Assembly (NCBI GenBank): GCA_045226335.1
Contig: JBGVCH010000125.1
Coordinates: forward strand, 1 to 9,483
Origin: RUG11272 sp045226335
GTDB taxonomy: Bacteria > Bacillota > Clostridia > Christensenellales > Aristaeellaceae
DNA length: 9,483 nucleotides
Reading direction: 5' to 3'
In this document: piece by piece, positions 1 to 5,679 of the stretch
How the letters are laid out: the number at the start of each line of letters is the position of its first letter
How positions within the stretch are numbered: the stretch's first letter is position 1
Notes under the pieces: model-generated
Database searches by the model: none
What the model was told of the DNA's origin: nothing
Seen by the model: the letters and a program-made list of their open reading frames with translations, nothing else
Program-made: the position numbers and the translations under genes

Positions 1-2
1 CG

Positions 3-80
3 GTGGATGAGGTCACCTATCCGGCGGACGAGAGAGCATTCCGTTGTGCTTCTATTCACAGAATTGTCATTCATGCGTAA
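3..80 (+). CDS. Possible 3' end of an unidentified plus-strand gene (partial)
   Basis: The third forward frame is open from the left edge of the window to a TAA at 78-80, giving about 25 residues that begin VDEVTYPADERAF and end IHRIVIHA. The composition is plausible for a protein C-terminus, and the frame would converge on the pheT terminator. Nothing in it is a recognisable motif, and an open frame this short is easily due to chance in GC-rich DNA. No function can be assigned. Alternatively the stretch is simply intergenic. Confidence 0.2.
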   Translation: MDEVTYPADERAFRCASIHRIVIHA

Positions 81-103
81 GCCCCGCTGCGATTCCCGAT
101 CGC

Positions 104-144
104 AAAAGAGGCGCGGCGACCCCTTCGGGTAAAGCCGCGCCTCT
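104..144 (-). terminator. Intrinsic terminator of the pheST operon
   Basis: On the minus strand a perfect 11-bp stem, AGAGGCGCGGC with GCCGCGCCTCT, encloses a loop that itself can pair (ACCC with GGGT). A run of four T follows (AAAA at 104-107 on the plus strand, its last base shared with the stem). It lies 15 bp past the pheT stop, where an operon terminator is expected. In the plus direction the hairpin is followed by GCGGG rather than T, so efficient termination there is less likely. Confidence 0.88.
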
Positions 145-158
145 GCGGGACAGAGAGA

Positions 159-2558
159 TTATCCGCGGATGGCCGCGCCGTACTTTTCCGAAGCGACCTT
201 CAGCAGCTTGTCCATGGCCTTGGCCACCTCGGCCTCGGTGAGGGTCCGGTCGGGGGCCCGGAAGACGAAGGAGAAGGCGACGGACTTCCGGTTGAGGCCC
301 AGGATCGGATTGCGGTAAATGTCGAACATCTTCGCGCTCTCCAGGATCTTGCCGCCGGCTTCCGCCATGTCCTTCAGCAGCGGGCCCGTGAGGGTATCCT
401 CGCTCATCACCAGGCTCAGGTCCCGGGTGACGGCGGGATAGCGGGGCATGGGCTTCACGGTGCCCATGGGCCGGCTCAGCCGCAGGAGCTGCTCCAGGTC
501 CAGCTCGGCGATACAGGCCCGGGCGGGCATCTCGAAGGCGTCGCGTGTGGCGGGGTTCACCTCGCCCAGCACGCACACGGTCTCGCCGCCGGACACCAGC
601 CTGGCGCTGCGGCCGGGATGCAGGTAGGGCTCCGTGTACCGCTCCACGTCGAAGGCGATGCCCAGGTGATTCAGGATCCGCTCCACGACGGCCCGGAGGG
701 TGTAGAAGTTGGCGGCCTTGCCGTAGACGCCCAGGGTCAGCTTGCGGGTCTCCTCCGGCAGGTTTTCCGCCGTGCGGTGCACCGGGTCGAAAACGCTGGA
801 GATCTCGAAGAGGCTGGCGGCCTCGTTGCCGTGGTTCATGTTCAGGGCCAGGGTGGTCAGCATGTCCGGCACCAGGGTGGAGCGCATGACGCTGGTGTCC
901 TCGCCCAGAGGGTTGCGGATGGGCAGCATGTTCAGCCGGGGATCGTCCGCGGCCAGGCCCAGCTTCTCCACGCTCTTCGGGCTGACGAAGGAGTAGTTCA
1001 TGATCTCGCAGAAGCCGAGGCCCGTCAGCAGCGCGGTGATGTCGTTCTTCAGCCGCATGCGGTCTGAGATGCCGCCGGGGGTGGTCTCGCCCCGCAGCAG
1101 GGTGCCGGGGATATGGTCATAGCTGTAGACCCGCAGGGCCTCCTCGCAGAGGTCCGCTTCGCCCACGGTGATGTCCTGGCGGAAGTCCGGCACCGTGCAG
1201 GTCAGCAGGTCGCCGTCCCGCTTCACGCCGAAGTGGAGGCTTTCCAGGATGCGGACGATGTCCTCCGGCGGGATGTCCACGCCGGCGCGGCGCGCGATGC
1301 GGCTGCAGGAGCCTGTGACCACCTGCTCCGGCACGGGGTTGGGATACAGGTCGATGACGCCGGGCACCACGTCGCCCGCGTCCAGGTCGTGGATCAGCTG
1401 GCAGGCGCGCTGCATGGCCTCGAAGGGGGTGCGGATGTTGACGCCCTTCTCGAAGCGGCCGGAGCTCTCCGTGCGGATGCCCAGGGCCCGGGAGGTCAGG
1501 CGGGTGGCGGCGTAGTCGAACACCGCGCACTCGAACATGACGGAGCGGGTCTTTTCGGTGATCTCGCTCTCCTCGCCGCCCATGATGCCCGCCACGCAGG
1601 AGGGCTTCACCGCGTCGCAGATGGCCAGCTGACCCGCGCTCATGACGTGCTGCTTGCCGTCCAGGGTGGTGATGAACTCGCCTTCCTCCGCCCGGCGGAC
1701 GATGATCTGACGGCCCTCCACCATGTCCAGGTCGAAGGCGTGCATGGGATGGCCGGTCTCCAGCATCACGAAGTTGGTGATGTCCACCACGTTGTTGATG
1801 GAGCGCATGCCGGCGCCGAAGAGGTATTCCCGCAGCCACTTGGGGGAGGGGCCCACCCGCACGTTGTCGATGACCCGGGCCACATAGCGGGGGCACAGGT
1901 CCGGATCCCGCACTTCCACCTTCACGTAGTCGTGAATGTCGCCTTTTCCGTTTTCCACGACCTTGATTTCAGGCTTCCTGAAGGCGGTCCCCAGGGCCAC
2001 GGCGGTCTCACGGGCCACGCCCCACACGGAGAGGCAGTCGGGCCGGTTGGCCAGCACCTCGAAGTCCATGACGGTGTCGTCCAGCCCCAGGATGGGCTTG
2101 ACGTCCGCCCCCAGGGGATAATCCTCCCGGAACACCAGGATGCCCTCATCCCAGATGTTGGGGTACAGTTCCGGCGGGCAGCCCAGCTCTTCGCCGGAGC
2201 AGATCATGCCCTCGGAGACCTCGCCCCGCAGCTTGCCCTTCTTGATGTTCACGCCGCCGGGCAGACGGGCGCCGTTCTTCGCCACGGGCACCAGCTGCCC
2301 CGCCGCCACATTCGGCGCGCCGCAGACGATCTGCAGGAGCTCCGGATCGCCCACGTCCACCTTGCAGACGTGCAGGTGGTCGGAGTTGGGATGGGGCTCG
2401 CAGCTGACCACGCGGCCCACCACCACGCCGGTGACCTCGGCGCCCAGTTCCTCATAGCCCTCGACACCGTCGCCGATCATGATCATCTTGTTCATATACG
2501 TCTCCGCGTCCACCGGGATGTCGGCGTACTCGCGGATCCATTTCATGGGGACTTTCAT
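159..2558 (-). CDS. pheT: Phenylalanine--tRNA ligase beta subunit
   Basis: This is the beta subunit of the cytosolic alpha2-beta2 synthetase that charges tRNA-Phe. It supplies tRNA binding and editing of mischarged Tyr-tRNA-Phe. The 799 residues match the usual bacterial length of about 800. Domains visible in order: N-terminal segment (MKVPMKWIREY); tRNA-binding OB fold at about 40-155 (HPNSDHLHVCKVDVG, IVCGAPNVAAG, SEGMICS); the B1/B3-B4 region with NRPDCLSVWGVARE at about 171-184 and SSGRFEKGV in the editing region; B5 at about 400-470; a catalytic-like core; and a C-terminal FDX-ACB domain at about 705-799 (MPRYPAVTRDLSLV). The start is set by GAGGAGG 8 bp before the ATG. The gene lies 15 bp after pheS and shares its T-box-controlled transcript. 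It appears intact. Confidence 0.97.
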   Translation of the reverse strand: MKVPMKWIREYADIPVDAETYMNKMIMIGDGVEGYEELGAEVTGVVVGRVVSCEPHPNSDHLHVCKVDVGDPELLQIVCGAPNVAAGQLVPVAKNGARLPGGVNIKKGKLRGEVSEGMICSGEELGCPPELYPNIWDEGILVFREDYPLGADVKPILGLDDTVMDFEVLANRPDCLSVWGVARETAVALGTAFRKPEIKVVENGKGDIHDYVKVEVRDPDLCPRYVARVIDNVRVGPSPKWLREYLFGAGMRSINNVVDITNFVMLETGHPMHAFDLDMVEGRQIIVRRAEEGEFITTLDGKQHVMSAGQLAICDAVKPSCVAGIMGGEESEITEKTRSVMFECAVFDYAATRLTSRALGIRTESSGRFEKGVNIRTPFEAMQRACQLIHDLDAGDVVPGVIDLYPNPVPEQVVTGSCSRIARRAGVDIPPEDIVRILESLHFGVKRDGDLLTCTVPDFRQDITVGEADLCEEALRVYSYDHIPGTLLRGETTPGGISDRMRLKNDITALLTGLGFCEIMNYSFVSPKSVEKLGLAADDPRLNMLPIRNPLGEDTSVMRSTLVPDMLTTLALNMNHGNEAASLFEISSVFDPVHRTAENLPEETRKLTLGVYGKAANFYTLRAVVERILNHLGIAFDVERYTEPYLHPGRSARLVSGGETVCVLGEVNPATRDAFEMPARACIAELDLEQLLRLSRPMGTVKPMPRYPAVTRDLSLVMSEDTLTGPLLKDMAEAGGKILESAKMFDIYRNPILGLNRKSVAFSFVFRAPDRTLTEAEVAKAMDKLLKVASEKYGAAIRG

Positions 2559-2573
2559 CGCTGTTTCCTCCTC

Positions 2574-3602
2574 TCACCTGAACTGCCCCAGGAACCGCAC
2601 GTCGCCCTCATAGAGGAGCCGCAGGTCCGGGATGCCGTAGCGCTGCATGGCGATGCGATCCAGGCCGATGCCGAAGGCAAAGCCGGAGTACACCGTGGGA
2701 TCGATGCCGCACATCTCCAGCACATGGGGGTTCACCATGCCGGCGCCCAGCACTTCGATCCAGCCGGTGCCCTTGCAGACCCGGCAGCCCTTGCCGTGGC
2801 AGGCGGCGCAGGTCAGGTCCACCTCGGTGGAGGGCTCGGTGAAGGGGAAGAAGGATGGCCGGAACCGGGTGGTGATGCCCTTGCCGTAGATGCACTCGGC
2901 GAAGGCGTTCAGGGTGCCCCGCAGGTCCGCCATGGTGACGTCCTTGTCGATGACCAGGCCTTCCATCTGGTGGAAGACGGGGCTGTGGGTGGCGTCGGCC
3001 TCATCGGCCCGGAACACCCGGCCGGGGCAGACCACCCGGATGGGGGGCTTGCGGGTCAGCATGGTGCGGGCCTGGATGGGGGAGGTGTGGGTGCGCAGGA
3101 CGATGTTGTCGTCCACGTAGAAGGTGTCCTGGGCGTCCCGGGCGGGATGGTTCTTCGGGATGTTCATCAGCTCGAAGTTGTAGTGGTCCAGCTCCACCTC
3201 GGGGCCTTCCAGCACCTCGAAGCCCATGCCGGTGAAGCAGTCGATCATGTCCTGCATCACCAGGTTCACCGGGTGCGCGCTGCCCAGGGGAAGCTGCGGC
3301 ACCGGCTGGGTGACGTCGAGGGTCTCCGCCTCCAGCGCTGCCCGCATCTCCATCAGCCGCACGGCGTCCGCCCGCGCTTCCAGCATGCTGGTGAAGCGCT
3401 CCCGGGCGGTGTTGATGAGCTGGCCCGCGGCGGGGCGGTCCTCCGGCGCCAGGGCGCCCATGCCCCGCAGCAGCGCGGTGAGCTCGCCCTTCTTGCCCAG
3501 GATTTTCACCCGCAGGTTCTCCAGCGCCTGCTTGCTGTCGGTCTTTTCCAGCTCCTGCTCCAGGGTCGTCCGGAGCTGATCGATGGTTTCCTTCATGCCC
3601 AT
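2574..3602 (-). CDS. pheS: Phenylalanine--tRNA ligase alpha subunit
   Basis: This is the catalytic subunit of phenylalanyl-tRNA synthetase, a class II enzyme that activates phenylalanine with ATP and charges tRNA-Phe. The 342 residues are a normal length. An N-terminal helical coiled-coil arm (about 1-90) precedes the catalytic domain. Visible signatures are HTSPIQ at 172-177, motif 2 around FRADEADATHSPVFHQMEG (R198), FFPFTEPS at 251-258, and motif 3 GIGLDRIAM at 311-319 with R316. FAFG at 308-311 forms part of the amino-acid pocket. Cys265, 268, 273 and 276 make the CxxC-CxxC insert seen in many Gram-positive PheS proteins. AAAGGAGG lies 12 bp before the chosen ATG, and a second ATG two codons later (3596) is an alternative start. 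The T-box leader precedes it and pheT follows. Confidence 0.97.
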   Translation of the reverse strand: MGMKETIDQLRTTLEQELEKTDSKQALENLRVKILGKKGELTALLRGMGALAPEDRPAAGQLINTARERFTSMLEARADAVRLMEMRAALEAETLDVTQPVPQLPLGSAHPVNLVMQDMIDCFTGMGFEVLEGPEVELDHYNFELMNIPKNHPARDAQDTFYVDDNIVLRTHTSPIQARTMLTRKPPIRVVCPGRVFRADEADATHSPVFHQMEGLVIDKDVTMADLRGTLNAFAECIYGKGITTRFRPSFFPFTEPSTEVDLTCAACHGKGCRVCKGTGWIEVLGAGMVNPHVLEMCGIDPTVYSGFAFGIGLDRIAMQRYGIPDLRLLYEGDVRFLGQFR

Positions 3603-3612
3603 GTGTGATCGA

Positions 3613-3622
3613 TGCCTCCTTT
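3613..3622 (-). promoter_or_regulatory. Ribosome binding site of pheS
   Basis: On the minus strand AAAAGGAGGC precedes the pheS ATG with 12 bases between GGAGG and ATG. That is longer than the usual 6-9. The next in-frame ATG would be 18 bases away, so the upstream ATG is the better start. Confidence 0.7.
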
Positions 3623-3649
3623 TCTGTCGGTGCCTGGGGCAGGCAAATC

Positions 3650-3680
3650 AAAAGCCTGCGCCCGATAAAGGGACGCAGGC
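3650..3680 (-). terminator. T-box attenuator (leader terminator of pheST)
   Basis: On the minus strand GCCTGCG (3680-3674) pairs with CGCAGGC (3660-3654) around a 13-base loop, and four T (3653-3650) follow. The upstream arm overlaps bases needed for the antiterminator, CC(T)GCGT at 3679-3673 and CCCTT at 3672-3668, so the two structures exclude each other. This hairpin should stop transcription before pheS when tRNA-Phe is charged. Confidence 0.9.
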
Positions 3681-3899
3681 GAACATGCCGCGTGGTACCA
3701 CCCTTCTTCCGCACGGGACACGGGTCCGATGCGCTCGATGCCGCTCACGGGGCCGATCCGTCGCCGCCTACAGGCTTTCGCGTTCAGCGGCGCAGCTCGG
3801 GAGGGAATGCCCGCTTCGTCTGCCGGAACGCTCTCACCTTGCCGTTCCTCTCTGAGACAGCCGACCGGATGCGGGGTTGGTCTCCGTCATCGCCTTTCA
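3654..3899 (-). promoter_or_regulatory. Phenylalanine T-box riboswitch leader of pheST
   Basis: A tRNA-sensing leader lies between the promoter and pheS. On the minus strand, stem I runs about 3894-3789. Its base is GGCG/CGCC, followed by GATGA facing GAGC as a K-turn-like motif, then GGAG/CTCC. CCCGC/GCGGG above the specifier loop brackets the codon TTC (complement 3805-3807), which matches phenylalanine. The distal part has AGAGAG and the stem GGAACG/CGTTCC. The T-box sequence AAGGGTGGTACCACG is at complement 3691-3705. The antiterminator can be read directly: AAGGG pairs with CCCTT (3672-3668), a 7-base bulge TGGTACC holds the UGGU that binds tRNA ACCA, and ACGCGG pairs with CC(T)GCGT. Specifier, downstream genes and competing terminator all agree. 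Confidence 0.95.
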
Positions 3900-3905
3900 C
3901 GGCGC

Positions 3906-3934
3906 ATTATAGCACGAGGGCAGGCGCATTGCAA
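3906..3934 (-). promoter_or_regulatory. Promoter of the pheST T-box transcript
   Basis: On the minus strand TTGCAA (3934-3929) is separated by exactly 17 bp from TATAAT (3911-3906). A TGC just upstream of the -10 box makes it an extended -10. The predicted start is near 3899, a few bases before T-box stem I, which supports both calls. Confidence 0.88.
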
Positions 3935-4000
3935 GCGGTTTTTTCAGATCGGCTTCTTCTTCCGGGAGATGCCGGCACTCCCTTGATGCGGAGCGGAGCG

Positions 4001-4019
4001 CCGTCCCGATCGGGAACGG
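4001..4019 (-). other. Small hairpin just after the zinc-ribbon gene, possible weak terminator
   Basis: Two bases past the stop codon, the minus strand holds the palindrome TCCCGATCGGGA (4015-4004), extended by CCG/CGG with one bulged T. It could fold into a 7-bp stem with a GATC loop. No T run follows, so it may only stabilise the 3' end, or transcription may run on into the pheST promoter region. Nothing else was seen in the spacer 3935-4000. Confidence 0.3.
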
Positions 4020-4020
4020 G

Positions 4021-5418
4021 TCATGCCTTCCTCATGTAACGGCCGTCCGGGTCCGCGAGCCGCGAGTCGACTTCCAGCAGGCGCTGCTCTATGCCGGAGA
4101 AATCCGCCTGCATGCGCGCGATGTCCGAATTGACTTGCCCGATCTGTTCGTCCAGGCGCTGATCACGGTCCGACCATTCCCAGGCGGCCGCGGAACGCAG
4201 CTTCTCCATTTGAGCAAGCAGCGCGTTTTGCTGCTGTATCAGGGCATACCGGCTGCCCTGGGTGTAGCGGTTCAGTGAGGCGAGCTGATCGTTGACCGCT
4301 TCGAGCTGCTGCTGCAGTTCCTGCAGGGCTTGCTCATTGGCCTCGGGAGCACTCTTCTGCTGTTCCAGTTTCTCCAGCGACGCAAAACCGGCGCGGAGCT
4401 CGGCGGCCACGGCAGCCAGCCGGCTGTTCAACAGAACGCGTTCTGCCTTGAGCCGGCGCTCCTCATCCGTATGCTCCGCCCAGTACAGACGCGCATGGGT
4501 CTGACGGGCGGCGTCTTTGGCGGCGGCGAGATCCCGCAGCGTGGGCTCAAACGTGCCGGGGTCTTGATTGAACTGCGCGAAAAGACGGAAGAGGCCTTCG
4601 CTTCTTTCCAGGACATCCCAGCAATCCTCCGTCACGTCGGCCTCGATGCCGCTGATCAGTTCCAGGACCACCTGAACAAGCGTCATCAGGCAGCGGATCG
4701 CCTGCTGAGGGGCGGTCTCCATCACTTCGAGATAAACGTTTTCCTGCTCCGCGACAGAGGCGGTGTACTCTTCCATCGCGATGTTTTCCCGGTCGCGGCT
4801 CAGGCTGGATTCAAGGGAGGGCCGCGTGTCGACGTCAAGGAAGGTGGACAGCGCCATGCCCACACCGAATTCGATGAGGCGGCCGCGGAGGAAGCGCTTT
4901 CTGGCCGATCGATGCTCCTGCATGATGGTGTTGTAATTCGTTCTGCAGTCGATCAGGGCATTGCCCAGATTGTGGAACAGCTCCATACACTCGGACAGGA
5001 AGAACGAGCACTTCTCGAGGAATTGCGTCGGTGTGCCGGCGGTTCGCCGGATGATCCGCATCGCCTCACAGGCCTGTTCCACCATCTCGTAGAAATGCAG
5101 ATCCTGCAGGCTGGACTGAAGCCCTTCGCACAGGCCCTTGTAGAACAAGGCATCGACGTTGTGCGGCTGCTTGAGCAGGACGCCGGTAAAGAGCGGGAGA
5201 GCCGCGCCCGTGTGTCCCAGATTGTACTCACGGATGCCGTTGATGATGGCATTCTCGAACTCGCTGGCGGCAGGCGACGTCATGGGCTGTATCACGGCCG
5301 CGTCGGAGGCGGCGCTGAAATCTTCCGCCCTGTATTTCAGTCCGCAATGCTCGCAGACCACATACCCGTTCTGGAAGATAAAACTGCTGCAGCCGCAGAT
5401 CTTGCACGAAAAAGCCAT
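4021..5418 (-). CDS. Zinc-ribbon, TPR-like and coiled-coil protein of unknown function
   Basis: I do not recognise a characterised family. From the chosen start the protein has 465 residues. The N-terminus (MAFSCKICGC...VCEHCGLKY) is a zinc ribbon with Cys5, 8, 22 and 25 in CxxC-13-CxxC spacing. Residues about 54-100 resemble one or two TPR-like helical hairpins, followed by helices to about 280. Residues about 315-455 are rich in Glu, Gln, Leu and Ala and look like a long coiled coil. There is no signal peptide and no convincing membrane span, so it is probably cytosolic. An in-frame ATG at 5499 would add 27 residues, but GGGAGGAT 8 bp before the ATG at 5418 and the four cysteines right after it favour the shorter form. 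Codon choice seems less G/C-biased than in pheST. It has its own promoter. A scaffold or sensor role is only inference. Confidence 0.85.
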   Translation of the reverse strand: MAFSCKICGCSSFIFQNGYVVCEHCGLKYRAEDFSAASDAAVIQPMTSPAASEFENAIINGIREYNLGHTGAALPLFTGVLLKQPHNVDALFYKGLCEGLQSSLQDLHFYEMVEQACEAMRIIRRTAGTPTQFLEKCSFFLSECMELFHNLGNALIDCRTNYNTIMQEHRSARKRFLRGRLIEFGVGMALSTFLDVDTRPSLESSLSRDRENIAMEEYTASVAEQENVYLEVMETAPQQAIRCLMTLVQVVLELISGIEADVTEDCWDVLERSEGLFRLFAQFNQDPGTFEPTLRDLAAAKDAARQTHARLYWAEHTDEERRLKAERVLLNSRLAAVAAELRAGFASLEKLEQQKSAPEANEQALQELQQQLEAVNDQLASLNRYTQGSRYALIQQQNALLAQMEKLRSAAAWEWSDRDQRLDEQIGQVNSDIARMQADFSGIEQRLLEVDSRLADPDGRYMRKA

Positions 5419-5422
5419 CGCC

Positions 5423-5434
5423 TTATCCTCCCTG
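5423..5434 (-). promoter_or_regulatory. Ribosome binding site deciding the start of the zinc-ribbon gene
   Basis: The minus strand reads CAGGGAGGATAAGGCGATG, with GGAGG 8 bases before the ATG at 5418. The upstream in-frame ATG at 5499 has no such site and lies only a few bases from the predicted transcript start. Confidence 0.75.
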
Positions 5435-5464
5435 AAATTGGTTTGAACGGCCCGGGACAACTCC

Positions 5465-5491
5465 CCCGGACAAGGCGGCGCCTTTTCCGGG
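5465..5491 (-). other. Hairpin in the 5' leader of the zinc-ribbon gene
   Basis: On the minus strand CCCGGA at 5491-5486 pairs with TCCGGG at 5470-5465, and the stem continues through an A/G mismatch into AAGGC/GCCTT with a 3-base GCC loop. It has 11 pairs over 27 bases, lies between promoter and ribosome binding site, and is not followed by a T run. It might stabilise the transcript or affect translation. No ligand-binding class is recognised. Confidence 0.45.
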
Positions 5492-5511
5492 TACAGCATC
5501 TGGCATGTCTC

Positions 5512-5540
5512 ATCATAACCCAGTGATTTCGGATTGTCAA
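5512..5540 (-). promoter_or_regulatory. Promoter of the zinc-ribbon gene
   Basis: On the minus strand a perfect TTGACA (5540-5535) is followed after exactly 17 bp by TATGAT (5517-5512). Transcription should begin near 5505, leaving a leader of about 87 bases before the ATG at 5418. Confidence 0.82.
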
Positions 5541-5602
5541 GCTATGCCGGCGCGGCTTCCGGCCGCGGGACGCGGGTGGACGCGTTCGCGGTGCAGCCAA
5601 CA

Positions 5603-5631
5603 TTGACAGACCGGTGCCGACGTGATATATT
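5603..5631 (+). promoter_or_regulatory. Promoter of the GH120-dipeptidase unit
   Basis: A perfect TTGACA (5603-5608) is followed after 17 bp by TATATT (5626-5631), with TGA immediately upstream making an extended -10. The start is expected near 5638, about 42 bases before the ATG. It is back to back with the minus-strand promoter at 5512-5540. I see no clear operator palindrome in the 62 bp between the -35 boxes. Confidence 0.82.
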
Positions 5632-5679
5632 GCTGACAGGAAATAACTTCGCACAACGGAAACAGAGAGGAGTCGGCCT

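Noticed and set aside
44..241. 65-codon plus-strand frame over the pheT 3' end and terminator
   Set aside because: It covers the terminator hairpin and the antisense of pheT, and has no ribosome binding site or motif.
1113..3608. 831-codon open frame on the plus strand across pheT and pheS
   Set aside because: It is antisense to two unmistakable genes. Its His/Ala/Gly/Val/Asp-rich product is what G/C-rich third codon positions give on the opposite strand. It shows no motif.
3605..4039. 144-codon plus-strand frame over the T-box region
   Set aside because: It is antisense to a structured leader and promoter whose elements are individually identifiable. It has no support as a gene.
5419..5499. 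27-residue N-terminal extension of the zinc-ribbon protein from the ATG at 5499
   Set aside because: That ATG has no ribosome binding site and lies about 6 bases from the predicted transcript start. The ATG at 5418 has an ideal site and is followed at once by the zinc ribbon.
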